From Candidatus Altimarinota bacterium (lineage in GTDB: Bacteria; Cyanobacteriota; Cyanobacteriia; Cyanobacteriales; Microcystaceae): 64,000 bases of DNA. Positions 35,341 through 45,369 of the stretch are shown piece after piece (the stretch's first letter is position 1; every line of letters begins with the position of its first letter). The position numbers and the translations under genes were made by a program. The notes beneath the pieces are model-generated. The model did no database searches. It was not told the origin of the DNA and saw only the letters and a program-made list of their open reading frames with translations. The stretch is from contig JAAUUT010000002.1 of assembly GCA_012031035.1 (NCBI GenBank), forward strand, positions 44,061 through 108,060, read 5' to 3'.

Positions 35341-35692
35341 CTAAGCTTTAGCTGCAACTTCGACCACTTTGGCAAATGTCTGGGGATCTAGTATGGCTAG
35401 CTGCGCTAACATTTTGCGATTGAGTTCGATATTAGCCTTTTTCAATTGACCGATTAGCTTGCTGTAGCTCATTTCGTGTACTCTTGCGGCTGCATTAATG
35501 CGCGTAATCCACAAACGACGAAAATCGCGCTTGCGCTTGCGGCGATCGCGATAGGAGTTACGCAGCGCTTTCATCACTTGTTGATTGGCAGTGCGAAAGA
35601 GTTTAGAATGAGATCCTCTAAAACCTTTGGCGAGTTTAAGAATTTTTTTTACGGCGATTTCTAGCGACGTTGCCGCGTTTTACCCTTGTCAT
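35341..35692 (-). pseudogene. rplT: Ribosomal protein L20, apparent one-base frameshift in an eight-base homopolymer
   Basis: From ATG 35692 the frame reads [16 protein letters not shown] and then stops. The other frame resumes as [20 protein letters not shown] and continues through [20 protein letters not shown] to the normal C-terminus at 35341. The join is in an eight-base T run (35643-35650, A on the coding strand); seven bases would give one frame of 116 residues, the normal L20 length. L20 binds 23S rRNA early in 50S assembly and is a core gene, so an extra base in the read, or transcriptional slippage on the A run, is far more likely than a dead gene. Confidence 0.9.
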
Positions 35693-35737
35693 AATTGTTC
35701 TCTATGGATTTTAATTTGTAAATTTCTTACAACAGTT

Positions 35738-35938
35738 TTATAGATATGGCAGCATCAAACGCACTTCTTTTTCATCGCTCTCGTGGACTAAAGCTAGATT
35801 AGATAGACGACGGCGCTTGCGTTCGGCGCTCTTGTGGTCAAGCATATGATTTTTGAACGCTTTACGGCGGAAGATTTTACCGCTTCCGGTGGCACGAAAA
35901 CGCTTCGCTGCGGCTTTGCGAGTTTTTAGCTTAGGCAT
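35738..35938 (-). CDS. rpmI: Ribosomal protein L35
   Basis: 66 residues: [20 protein letters not shown], then [23 protein letters not shown] tail. This is the standard L35 of the 50S subunit. It precedes rplT by 45 bases, the usual order; infC is not upstream in this window. Confidence 0.95.
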   Translation of the reverse strand: MPKLKTRKAAAKRFRATGSGKIFRRKAFKNHMLDHKSAERKRRRLSNLALVHESDEKEVRLMLPYL

Positions 35939-36292
35939 GAATTTTTATCAAATTCGACACAATTTATCATCGTATCATAAGTAACAAGGGTGTTGCAAGA
36001 TGATTGGGGATTGGCGATTGGGAAATTTACACTTTATTTTGTTATCTTTATTTTTTCAATCTCCCAGTCACCAGTCACCAATATCCCAATCACTATTCAC
36101 CAAGTTTGTGTATTTATGTAACCAAGAATTCACAAAATCAGAAAAACACAAATGGAATTTGAAGATTTAATAACGACACCAAGTTAAAAGTTATGTATTT
36201 TTTCTTTTGGTTTTCATAGTCTATTGTCTAGGCTAGATATCCTTATTGGTGTCCGAATCCGATCGCGTTTAGCAAGAAGATAAACAAAAACA
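35939..36292. other. Intergenic region between rpmI and the caspase-like gene
   Basis: 354 bases shared by two divergent genes. It has C/T-rich tandem pieces (CCCAGTCACCAGTCACCAAT near 36064) of a type common between cyanobacterial genes. The ribosomal leader and any L20 autoregulatory site would be here, but no structure was recognised. No gene seen. Confidence 0.4.
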
Positions 36293-39200
36293 ATGTGCCC
36301 CGTTAGTCTCGGTACGAGTCGCTCTACTCATGCTTTAGAAACTGGAGAAGCAAAATTATGGTTGCTCCAGATTGGAGTCGATTGCTACAAAGATGAGAAA
36401 CTTCCAGAGTTGCGATACTCTGCTCTAGATTGCAGAGGAGTAAGCGAGGCATTAATTGATGCTACACAGACATTCCCGCAAAAAGAAATCTGGATCTATC
36501 ACGATGCTGGCGCTGAGACTCCTATCCTAGAAAAAGTTAGGGCTAGCTTGCAGGAGATTAGCACGCGAGCTAGAGCGCAGGATACAGTAATCTTCTACTT
36601 TTCCGGTCATGGAATTCTGGAAGCCAATAGCCAGCAACCCGTGTTGTGTTTGGCAGATACACAGACTGACAGGTTATTAGAAACGGGATTGAGTTTGCGG
36701 GAGTTATTAAAGAATTTAAGCGATTGTGAGGCGCGATCGCAAGTGGTTTGGCTCGATGCTTGTCATAGCGGCGGGATGACTTTGCGAGGAGCAAGGGGAA
36801 AGCAACGAGAAGAAATGCTACTCGATCCGACTCCTCAATTAATGGAAGGATTGCGCCAACGCGCCGCACAAAGTCGGGGGTTTTATGCCTTTCTTTCATG
36901 CGATCGCGATCAGCAATCTTGGGAGTTTCCGCAGTTAGAACACGGCGTATTTTCCTACTTCCTAATGCGAGGACTGCGCGGAGAAGCAGCAGATAGTCAA
37001 GGAATTATTGAAGCGGACAGACTCTATCGCTACGTCTACTATCAAACGCTTCAGTACATCGACAAAACGAATCAGCAATTGCGTTTAATCAACCAACAAA
37101 AGCGCAGTCGCGGCGAAACGCAACTACATCCAGAATACCCCCTGCAAACGCCCAAACGGATTGTAGAAGGGATAGGAGATCCGATTTTGGGATTGAAACC
37201 CAAACCAACCGTAGAACGCCATCCCCGTCAAGCATTGGTTATCGATGGATTGGGAAACGATCGAACTAGCCTTGAGATGAGTCGCAAACTGCGAGGTGCG
37301 GGAGATTTTGCACTCAATTACTTTCCTCAATCTGGGAAGGATTGGAGAGGCGTACAAGAAGCGATTTTAAACTGTCTTCAAAGTCACCGTTCCGATCGCG
37401 ATACGTCCCAACTTTCAACGGCTTTATTATATCTGCGAGGTCGCATCGAACAGACTGAAACTGGAGAATCTTTACTCGTTCTCGGCGAAGAAGTTCGTCT
37501 GAGTCGTTCTTGGTTGCGGGGTGCGTTGCGTCGTTCTACTATTGCGCAACAAGTCATTATCTTAGACAGTCCTGGCGCTTGGAATCTCGCCGATTGGGTG
37601 GAAGACTTACAGATGCAATCCGAACGCGGACAGTGTATTATTGCCGCAGCATCGCCTAAAACCGAACCTGATACCTTTGCTGTGACGCTATTGGAAACAA
37701 TGATAGCAAGCGATCGCCAGATAGGATTATCTGTTGCTAGTTGGATCGCTCAACTTCAGGTATATTTGAGCGAAAGCGCGATTAAACCGCAAATTTGGCT
37801 TTCTGGTACGCAAGGCGCAATTGAAATTTTACCAGGAAGAATCGAACAGCCCAATCTGGAACATACGGGGACGGAAAGATTCGATCTGGGGTTGTGTCCT
37901 TATATGGGATTGAGGGCTTTTTCGGAAGAAGACAGTCAATTTTTCTTCGGACGAGAGACACTTTCTCTAAAAATCTTAAACGAACTCACTCGCCAGCCAT
38001 TTCTCGCCCTCGTCGGCGCGTCGGGAAGCGGTAAATCATCGGTTCTCTATGCTGGCGTACTTGCTAAGCTTCGTCAGGGAAAATACGTACCGGAAAGCGA
38101 AACCTGGTGGATACGCAGTTTTCGTCCGGGTAGTCGTCCTCTGGAAGCGTTAATTCGTCGATTAATCGATAGCGGAACCCAAAAAGAGCAAGAATATCAA
38201 CAACAGCAATTGGAAAGGCAATTTGCAGAAGGGAAAGAGGGATTTGTTGGCTGGTTGCGATCGCGTCCCGAACCAATGGTAGTCTTAGCGATCGATCAGT
38301 TTGAGGAGATCTTTACACTAGCAAGTTCCCAGGAACGCCAGCAATTTTTAGATTTAATCTTAGAAGCACTTGAATATGCAAGCGATCGCTTTAAATTAAT
38401 TATTACCCTGCGGACGGATTTTATCGCACCTTGCTTAGAAATTCCCGCTTTAGCGCAACTTTTACAAGCTTCTAGCGTTCTCGTCCCGCCTTATTTAAGA
38501 CAAGATGATTATCGTCAAATTATCGTCAAACCTGCTGAAAAAGTTGGGTTAAAAGTCGAATCCGAATTAGTTGAAGTCTTGTTGCAAGAATTGAGTCATG
38601 CGTCTGGAGACTTGCCATTATTGGAGTTTGTTTTAGAACAGGTTTGGGAAAATCGCCAGCCAGGAAAATTAACTTTGCAAGTCTATCAACAACAAATAGG
38701 TGGGCTTAAAGGCGCTTTAGAAAAGAAAGCACAGGCAATTTATGAAAGTATGAATGCTCAAAACCAAGCCTGTGCGCGTTGGATTTTCCTAGCCCTGACT
38801 CAGTTGGGAGAAGGAACCGAAGATACTCGCCGCCGCGTCCTCAAGTCAGAATTGGTCGTTGCTAAATATCCCGCTTCTCTCATAGAACAAACCTTGCAGG
38901 TTTTGACTGCGGCTAAGCTTGTTGTCGTCTGCTTGGAAGCGGAAGCCTTACCAGTAGGTCAAAGTCGCGATAGTAGTGGATACTTTCCCAAACCAGAAGA
39001 ACTCTTACAAACACAAGCGCAAGAAATTACCGTAGAAGTTGCCCACGAAATTTTAATTCGTCACTGGTCAACCTTGCGCGAATGGTTGCAAGAAAACCGA
39101 GAACGGATACGGGTACAGCGACAAATCGAACAAGCTGCCTTGCAATGGAAACAAAATAATAGACAACCGGACTTTTTATTGCGCGGCGTACAACTCGCCT

Positions 39201-41224
39201 CCGCAGAAGAAATTTATCTTAAATATAGAGATGAACTCTCAACTGACGTGCGGCAGTTTATCGAAGCTGGCTTACAAGCGCGAGAAGAGTTGCAACGACA
39301 AACCAAACGACAACTCAGACGGGCGCAAAGAACCGCTATTATTATCGCACTTTTGGCGATCGCGTCCACTATTTTCGGAGTCTTAGCGTATCGACAAAAA
39401 CAAGATACCCGCTTTAAATGGATTAACTCCTTAAGTTCCGTTTCAGAAGCGCAATTAAAAGGCAATCAACAGCTTGAATCCATCTTAGCAAGCGTGAGAG
39501 CCTCACAGCTATTGTATAATAAACCTCTGTTTGAGTTTGAGTTTGTCCCTACTGCCGACCTACAAATAAGGGCAATCTCAACTCTCGAACAAGCGATCGA
39601 TAGAACCCAAGAAATTAACCGTTTAGACGGTCACACTCAGCAGGTAAATAGCGTCAGTTTTAGTCCTGACGGTCAGTCAATTGCTTCGGGTAGCGACGAT
39701 AAAACTGTCCGCATTTGGAAACCCGACGGGACGCTATTGCATCAACTTAAAAATCATCGCGATCGCATTACTAATATTACTTTTAGTTCGGATGGAAAAA
39801 CCCTTGTTTCTGAAAGTTCAGATGGAACGGTTAATTTGTGGAATCCAACCGATGGAAAGTTATTAAAAGCGAACGCAGAAGCTAGTAATCCACAAAAAAA
39901 TAATGCTAAAAGCGTTACTTTGAGTCCAGACGGTCAAACCATAGCCCAAGTGAGTAATAATGGCGCGATTACACTACGCACTAATGGTAAGCCTCCCGTA
40001 ACGACACAAAATCCTAGCAGTGAAGTTAATAATATCCGTTTTAGTCCTAATGGTAAGACAATCGCGACTGCAAGCCCCGATGGTGCGATTTCGCTGTGGA
40101 ATACGGATGGAACGTTACTAACAACCTTAAAAGGTCATACTGCTCCCGTATTAAGCCTCAATTTTAGCCCAGACGGTCAAACGCTGATATCGGGAAGTGC
40201 CGATATGAGTATTAGACTTTGGAATATTGAGGGAATTGATAAGAATGTGATTCCAGCAACGAGTGCCAGTTTTAGTCCTGACGGCAAAATTATTGCTGTT
40301 ACTGGAAAAGATGGATCGTTGCAACTTTGGGAACGCGATGAAAACAATACAATAAAATTACTCGCAAAATTAAACAAATCTAATTTGCCTAAATCGACAG
40401 TCAGTTTTAGTCCCGATGGTAAAATCCTTGCGACTGACGAGGACAAAACGATTCAACTTTGGAATGTTGGCGAACGCACTCTCAAACAAACTTTGACGGG
40501 ACATCAAGGACGAGTTACCAGCATTACTTTTAGTCCCGATGGTAACATCCTTGCGTCTGGAGATGAAAACAACATTATTCGTCTCTGGGATGCTGCGGAT
40601 GGAAGCTTCAAACAAGCGCTGACCGGACACAAAGGACGAATTACTAGCATCATTTTTAGCGCCGATGGAAAGCTGTTAGCATCTAGCAGCGATGACGGAA
40701 TGGTAATGCTTTGGCAGATCGATAATAATTCAGTTAGTGCGCTCGCAACTTTACCCCAACAAGATGCAGCCATTAACGCCCTCAGTTTTAATGGCGACGG
40801 TCAAATTTTGGCTACTGCAAACGCAGACAATACGATTAAGCTTTGGCAAGTCAAGGATGGCTCTCTTATCAAAACATTAGCAAGACATCTTGACAAAGTA
40901 ACCAGTCTAAGCATTAGTCCCGATGGTAAAATCCTCGTTTCAGGTAGCGCCGACAAAACGATTAGACTTTGGAACGCTGCTGATGGGGTATTAATCAAAA
41001 CTCTAGCAGGACATCCCGACGTAGTAAATAGCGTTAGCTTTAGTCCCGACGGCAAAGCATTACTAAGTGCTAGCGAAAAGGGCGGCGTACAGCTTTGGGA
41101 TTTCGATTTAGAATCGCTATTAAATCGCGGTTGCGATCGCATTAAAGATTACTTAAAGAATAACCCAAATGTTAGAAACAGCGATCGTGAAACTTGTAAG
41201 AAACCTACAGGGTTAAATAACTGA
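36293..41224 (+). CDS. Caspase-like peptidase fused to a STAND NTPase, membrane helix and WD40 propeller
   Basis: 1643 residues. Residues ~20-250 are a caspase-like (C14) domain with the His in YFSGHG (~103) and Cys in LDACHSGG (~155). Residues ~310-510 look like a second, degenerate caspase/CHAT-type fold (LLYLRGRIE; VIILDSPG; CIIAAASP) without the His-Cys pair. At ~534 the segment CPYMGLRAFSEED introduces the NTPase, with Walker A GASGSGKSS (~577) and VLAIDQFEEIF (Walker B). A membrane helix (IIIALLAIASTIFGVLAY) lies near 1015. Twelve WD40 units follow from ~1105 (each SFSPDGK, then DKTIRLWN). This architecture fits sensor-triggered proteolysis or cell-death proteins. No target or partner gene is evident. 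Confidence 0.92.
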   Translation: MCPVSLGTSRSTHALETGEAKLWLLQIGVDCYKDEKLPELRYSALDCRGVSEALIDATQTFPQKEIWIYHDAGAETPILEKVRASLQEISTRARAQDTVIFYFSGHGILEANSQQPVLCLADTQTDRLLETGLSLRELLKNLSDCEARSQVVWLDACHSGGMTLRGARGKQREEMLLDPTPQLMEGLRQRAAQSRGFYAFLSCDRDQQSWEFPQLEHGVFSYFLMRGLRGEAADSQGIIEADRLYRYVYYQTLQYIDKTNQQLRLINQQKRSRGETQLHPEYPLQTPKRIVEGIGDPILGLKPKPTVERHPRQALVIDGLGNDRTSLEMSRKLRGAGDFALNYFPQSGKDWRGVQEAILNCLQSHRSDRDTSQLSTALLYLRGRIEQTETGESLLVLGEEVRLSRSWLRGALRRSTIAQQVIILDSPGAWNLADWVEDLQMQSERGQCIIAAASPKTEPDTFAVTLLETMIASDRQIGLSVASWIAQLQVYLSESAIKPQIWLSGTQGAIEILPGRIEQPNLEHTGTERFDLGLCPYMGLRAFSEEDSQFFFGRETLSLKILNELTRQPFLALVGASGSGKSSVLYAGVLAKLRQGKYVPESETWWIRSFRPGSRPLEALIRRLIDSGTQKEQEYQQQQLERQFAEGKEGFVGWLRSRPEPMVVLAIDQFEEIFTLASSQERQQFLDLILEALEYASDRFKLIITLRTDFIAPCLEIPALAQLLQASSVLVPPYLRQDDYRQIIVKPAEKVGLKVESELVEVLLQELSHASGDLPLLEFVLEQVWENRQPGKLTLQVYQQQIGGLKGALEKKAQAIYESMNAQNQACARWIFLALTQLGEGTEDTRRRVLKSELVVAKYPASLIEQTLQVLTAAKLVVVCLEAEALPVGQSRDSSGYFPKPEELLQTQAQEITVEVAHEILIRHWSTLREWLQENRERIRVQRQIEQAALQWKQNNRQPDFLLRGVQLASAEEIYLKYRDELSTDVRQFIEAGLQAREELQRQTKRQLRRAQRTAIIIALLAIASTIFGVLAYRQKQDTRFKWINSLSSVSEAQLKGNQQLESILASVRASQLLYNKPLFEFEFVPTADLQIRAISTLEQAIDRTQEINRLDGHTQQVNSVSFSPDGQSIASGSDDKTVRIWKPDGTLLHQLKNHRDRITNITFSSDGKTLVSESSDGTVNLWNPTDGKLLKANAEASNPQKNNAKSVTLSPDGQTIAQVSNNGAITLRTNGKPPVTTQNPSSEVNNIRFSPNGKTIATASPDGAISLWNTDGTLLTTLKGHTAPVLSLNFSPDGQTLISGSADMSIRLWNIEGIDKNVIPATSASFSPDGKIIAVTGKDGSLQLWERDENNTIKLLAKLNKSNLPKSTVSFSPDGKILATDEDKTIQLWNVGERTLKQTLTGHQGRVTSITFSPDGNILASGDENNIIRLWDAADGSFKQALTGHKGRITSIIFSADGKLLASSSDDGMVMLWQIDNNSVSALATLPQQDAAINALSFNGDGQILATANADNTIKLWQVKDGSLIKTLARHLDKVTSLSISPDGKILVSGSADKTIRLWNAADGVLIKTLAGHPDVVNSVSFSPDGKALLSASEKGGVQLWDFDLESLLNRGCDRIKDYLKNNPNVRNSDRETCKKPTGLNN

Positions 41225-41437
41225 CTCAGAAGACTTTTTAGCGATTGTCTCAATTAATCGATCTGCCCAATTCGAGTCAGTTTTGGGGTCTAATATAAGA
41301 GTATTAGGATCGTTAGCCTGGCGCTTAACGTATTCCTCTAATGCTCCACATCCCTCGCCGTATTCTAGGGTATAATCGATTAGTTCATCGTAAGACATCG
41401 ATTTAAAGTTAAGTTCTACCATAGAGTACTCTTCCAT
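41213..41437 (-). CDS. Small acidic hypothetical protein
   Basis: 74 residues; the start may be Met 6 (MVELNFKSMSYDELIDYTLE). The short helical motif MSYDELIDYTLEYGE resembles DUF6887-type small cyanobacterial proteins, but this is a weak impression. The gene is convergent with the caspase-like gene and overlaps its 3' end by 12 bases. Confidence 0.55.
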   Translation of the reverse strand: MEEYSMVELNFKSMSYDELIDYTLEYGEGCGALEEYVKRQANDPNTLILDPKTDSNWADRLIETIAKKSSESVI

Positions 41438-41518
41438 TTAATTGAATGGTCACTACAATTCTTCTGCGCTCATTTTAATTTGCATTTATAAAGCCAAAAC
41501 ACTTGCTAATTATATCGA

Positions 41519-42799
41519 TTATTCTTTACAAAAAGGTTGAACTTGCTTTTCTAATTCAGCAATCAATTCTTGCAACTGTTCGTGTGAAATTGGTATTCTT
41601 TTTTGTTCTACTTGTGCTTGCAACCTTATATTATTCAGTCGCTGTTGTTGATTTTGTAAAGTTTCTATTACTTCTTCACCTAGTTCTTGCTGAAGTGTTT
41701 CTATGTCGATTTCTATTTCTGTAGGTAGATAATTATCTGATAATGAAATTGCATTTTTAATCGTAATTAGTCTTCCAATTTTCCGAATTGCATTCTCTGC
41801 GCTACACGGAAATCCTAATCTAGTTGCCTGTTCGTTACCAGCGAATAGAAGTGTTTCTGGTAGACGTAATAAACAAAAATCACGAGCCGTACTGTCTAAT
41901 CTTCTGCATACCTCTTCAAAAGAGATATCTTTTACTTTAAATGGAATAAATTTTGATGGTAGCTGTTTGCTGAAATAGTATGCAGCAATTGCATGTTCTC
42001 GACCTAAAAGTAAATCGAATTGATTTTCCACAAAACTACATAGCTCTTGCATTTTTTCAGTTATAGCTAGATTTTGACTACTATTAATCAATACTATTTT
42101 TAGTAATATCGTATATGTATAGTCAGCTATAAATCTTAGATTCTCCCTGATTTTTTCAGCATTTTCAAGCATTTGATTAGTCATTAAAGTTGCTATTTCA
42201 TTATAAAAATTACAGTCAATAGAATTAAGTCCATAGCGCTTGGCATATACTCTACATCTTTTGCGATCGGGTATAATTCGTCCATTTTGTAAAAATACTT
42301 CTTGATCCATCGTATGTAACTGAAGTATTACATTTGCTGCTTTCTTGCCAATTCTTTTTGTTATTTCTATTCCACTCGTTAAAACAGATTCCATATAGTA
42401 AAAAGCAAGATTGTAGTCATAATTTCTCTCAACTACAAATCTCAAAAACTGACGAGTACTATTAGATTCATGACTGTTAGAATTTTGATTCTTTAAGTAC
42501 GCATCTAGACGATTAATAACCTGTGAGTCTAATAAAACAGTTGGGTAAAGTCCAACATTGTCGCCCCTTACCGTAGTATCGTAAGTTAAAAGCCATGGCC
42601 GACGACCATTAAAGGGATCGATAATGGAAATTCCTATACTACCCGAATTAAAGTCATAGGTAGAAGAAATGAATGGTGATTTTTCTGTAGATAGAAGCCA
42701 TACTTTAGTTTTTCTATCTTCAGTTGACTCAAAATGCTGATGCCACAATCTATATTGAGCCAGAAATATTCTTTTTTCAATTTCATCGCATGTATACAT
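41519..42799 (-). CDS. Hypothetical protein of 426 residues
   Basis: No family recognised. Visible features: LYPTVLLDSQVINRLDAYL near residue 87, which has the LLD pattern of PIN-like nuclease first strands (weak), a long helical middle and a C-terminal coiled-coil stretch (VIETLQNQQQRLNNIRLQAQ). It is AT-rich and lacks HIP1 octamers, unlike most neighbours, which suggests acquisition. It stands alone between small genes; it may be a defence-type gene but nothing proves it. Confidence 0.65.
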   Translation of the reverse strand: MYTCDEIEKRIFLAQYRLWHQHFESTEDRKTKVWLLSTEKSPFISSTYDFNSGSIGISIIDPFNGRRPWLLTYDTTVRGDNVGLYPTVLLDSQVINRLDAYLKNQNSNSHESNSTRQFLRFVVERNYDYNLAFYYMESVLTSGIEITKRIGKKAANVILQLHTMDQEVFLQNGRIIPDRKRCRVYAKRYGLNSIDCNFYNEIATLMTNQMLENAEKIRENLRFIADYTYTILLKIVLINSSQNLAITEKMQELCSFVENQFDLLLGREHAIAAYYFSKQLPSKFIPFKVKDISFEEVCRRLDSTARDFCLLRLPETLLFAGNEQATRLGFPCSAENAIRKIGRLITIKNAISLSDNYLPTEIEIDIETLQQELGEEVIETLQNQQQRLNNIRLQAQVEQKRIPISHEQLQELIAELEKQVQPFCKE

Positions 42800-42910
42800 A
42801 ACTAGAGCTATTAATTTTAATCAACTACTCTTTGTTGTATTATATATGTATTATTACAGGAGGTGTGTGCTAGGAACAGAGAATTTAAAAAATTTTTTTT
42901 GAGACTAAAC

Positions 42911-42948
42911 AAAAAAAAATATGGGGTGCATCAGCAACATACCCCATA
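42911..42948 (-). terminator. Rho-independent terminator of the SRPBCC gene
   Basis: Arms TATGGGGT (42920-42927) and ACCCCATA (42941-42948) with a 13-base loop; on the minus strand the hairpin is followed by nine T. It lies about 95 bases downstream of the gene ending at 43044. Confidence 0.8.
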
Positions 42949-43043
42949 CAAATTAAGTAGTTTTGCAGTTTGTATCATTTTTTTTAGCTGTGCAAAAGAT
43001 TAAAAATAACGGAAGACACAGCCGTTTGCCCCGACACTGCTGT

Positions 43044-43757
43044 TTAACGACAGGCAGATTGTCCTTCGGTTGTGGCAATTTCGCCCGCTTCCATCAACAT
43101 TTTGAAGCGTCGTAATTCGTCCCCGATTTGTTGTTCGGGAGATTCGCCGAAGAGTTTGGCAATGGTTGCGCCAAGTCCACTCGCAGGCGGATTGTATTCC
43201 AAAACGACCTTAACCTCCGTTCCTCGTCCTTGGGGAGCTTTTTGGAACCTTACAAAGCCAGAATTATCGATATCGGCTCCTTCTACCGATGCCCAAGCAA
43301 TAAGCTGGTTCTCCTGTTCGCTAACGATTTCGGCATCCCATTCAACTTCGCTTCCTAAAGGCGCATTAGCAACCCAATGAGAGCGAGTGCGATCGATTTC
43401 TCGAACGGATTTAAGATGTTTCATGAATGTCGGCAAGTTTTCTAGGTTGCGCCAGAAGCGATATAACTCCTCTTGCGACTTGTTAGAAATGGTAACTGTC
43501 TTTTCTACTCGAATTCTCTTTTCGCCACCTACCGCTTCGCTGACAGTCTCTTGAAGGCTTTTTTCTCCTTTAGCACCGTGATAAGCTAAGCTCCCTCCTA
43601 CTAGTGCTGTAATCGCACCCCGCAAAGACCGATCTTTTAAACCCATCAAAACGAGTGCCCCGCCGCCAATCAGCGAACCCCAGCGTTCGAGTTCTCCGAC
43701 ACCTTCAGATTGCGTTTCTTGCGGTTGGTTATTGGATGCTGAGATTGATTCTTCCAT
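43044..43757 (-). CDS. SRPBCC (cyclase/dehydrase-like) protein with an N-terminal membrane segment
   Basis: 237 residues. Residues 25-65 form two short hydrophobic helices with Gly-rich turns (WGSLIGGGALVLMGLKDRS; AITALVGGSLAYHGAKG). Residues ~85-225 are a START/SRPBCC domain (VTISNKSQEELYRFWRNLEN; MKHLKSVREIDRTRSHWV). These two-part proteins are common membrane-linked lipid- or ligand-binding proteins in cyanobacteria and soil bacteria. It lies 56 bases after the SDR gene on the same strand, likely in one operon. Confidence 0.85.
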   Translation of the reverse strand: MEESISASNNQPQETQSEGVGELERWGSLIGGGALVLMGLKDRSLRGAITALVGGSLAYHGAKGEKSLQETVSEAVGGEKRIRVEKTVTISNKSQEELYRFWRNLENLPTFMKHLKSVREIDRTRSHWVANAPLGSEVEWDAEIVSEQENQLIAWASVEGADIDNSGFVRFQKAPQGRGTEVKVVLEYNPPASGLGATIAKLFGESPEQQIGDELRRFKMLMEAGEIATTEGQSACR

Positions 43758-43813
43758 TGCTGTTTCCTTTAATTTGATTTGTTAATGCTCCAACGGTAGT
43801 TACTTCTTCTTTA

Positions 43814-44764
43814 TCAAGCAAAAGGATTATTCTTAATAATCCAGTCCGATAAGCTAGGGATTGCTAGATGACCAAAGTCGCCCTCTGCTTTGTTATAACC
43901 GTCGATTGGTTCGTAGAGGTTGTTGGCATCGTCTTCAGATTTAGGCTTATTCGTGTGCTGTCCTGGAATGGTGAGTTGTAGAGCAGTATCGAGAAGTTGT
44001 GGCGATAGCTTTTGCAATAAATCGAGTATTCTTCCAACATCCCCGACAATAAAATCTCGCGTTGGATGCTCGGCAACGTACAAAATAGCCTCAGCAACGA
44101 GACTAGGCTGATAATAGGGGGGAACGCCTGACGGTTGAACCCCTAGTTTAGTTTTTGCTTTGTTGTAAAAGGGAGTGTTAATCACCGCTGGCATAATATT
44201 TGTTACGCTGATGGGCATTCCTTCTTTCATCAGTTCTACTCGCAGAGATTCAAGAAAGCCCTCTACGCCGTGTTTAGCAGCAGAATAAGCGCTCTGTAGC
44301 GGTAGGGAACGCCGCGCCTCAACAGAGGTGACGTGGATGAGTTCCCCACGTCCCTCGCGCTTTATATAGGGGAGTGCTGCCATTGCCCCATATACTTGTC
44401 CCATGAGGTTGACATCAATGACTCGCTTGAATTCTTCGGGTGTAGTTTTCTCAAAAGGAGCAACAAGACCAGTTGCGGCAAGATGTACCCAAGTATCTAA
44501 ACGACCGTAATGTAAAACGGTTTTATCTGCGATCGCTCGTACTTGCTCGAAATCCGATACGTCTGCTGTAATTGCGATCGCTTCTCCTCCCATTTGAGCA
44601 ATCTCATCGACTAAAGAGGCTAATCCTGACTCGCTCCGAGCCGAAACGGCTAATTTTGCACCTTTTTGGGCAAATTTACGGGCAGTTTCTCGACCGATAC
44701 CGCTAGATGCTCCGATAATTGCGACAACCCGCTCGTGAATGGGTTTAAGTTTAATAGCTGTCAT
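43814..44764 (-). CDS. Short-chain dehydrogenase/reductase
   Basis: 316 residues. Cofactor motif IGASSGIGRETA near residue 17, AATGLVAPFEKTT region, and the active site YSAAKHG (Tyr, Lys) near 160. The last 60 residues are an extension containing LLQKLSPQLLDTALQLTIPG. This SDR subtype commonly pairs with the SRPBCC gene, as here, in stress-induced operons. The substrate is unknown. Confidence 0.87.
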   Translation of the reverse strand: MTAIKLKPIHERVVAIIGASSGIGRETARKFAQKGAKLAVSARSESGLASLVDEIAQMGGEAIAITADVSDFEQVRAIADKTVLHYGRLDTWVHLAATGLVAPFEKTTPEEFKRVIDVNLMGQVYGAMAALPYIKREGRGELIHVTSVEARRSLPLQSAYSAAKHGVEGFLESLRVELMKEGMPISVTNIMPAVINTPFYNKAKTKLGVQPSGVPPYYQPSLVAEAILYVAEHPTRDFIVGDVGRILDLLQKLSPQLLDTALQLTIPGQHTNKPKSEDDANNLYEPIDGYNKAEGDFGHLAIPSLSDWIIKNNPFA

Positions 44765-45369
44765 ATTTTAATTGATGAATTTTGGTCGAGTCTGGTTAAT
44801 GGCGATCGATTTTGATAGAATTAATAGGGCTTTCTTGGTTTTTAGCAACCTCAACAAAATGCTAAAAATTGTCAGAAAATATTGTGCATTAAAAATCAAC
44901 AAGCAAGTCTAATCTAATAACATTTTGAAAATTAATTCCCTGTCATAGGTAATAATTAAACAGCATTAGCTCGTACTTCTTAGGTTAGAAGGTTAAATTT
45001 TACTGTTCTTTTTGGAGCGATTTATCTTTACTCAAAAAGTGCGATCGCTATTCTATTAATCGATAAAAGTCAAAATGCACGTTTAAATAACATGAAGTTA
45101 TTTTTAAGACCCATAGATCTCATTTTGTAACAACGAGTCTGGTTAATTAGAGTAAGTAAGCAGGCAGAATTGAATACACGTAGTCCGAACATCTTGCTCG
45201 CGCAAGCTACAATATCTGATAATTAATTTTGCTCATCTAGTTAGTTATCCATTCAGAAGAATTTGCAGTACAAACCCAAAAAGCGTGAGGAAAGCTAAAC
45301 TAGATTAAAGAAGTGTTACAAAGCTTAAAATAATTTTTTGACAAAACTCGTTGTCTTTTTTGGTTTAAA
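44765..45369. other. Long intergenic region without a recognised gene
   Basis: 605 AT-rich bases between divergent genes. No frame with family motifs was found on either strand. One HIP1 octamer lies near 45042. It presumably holds the promoters for the SDR operon and for the small gene at 45370. Confidence 0.45.

Noticed and set aside
40177..41142. Regular repeats in the WD40 region, considered as a CRISPR-like array
   Set aside because: The repeats are in phase with the coding frame and encode SFSPDGK-type WD40 units; spacing and sequence vary.
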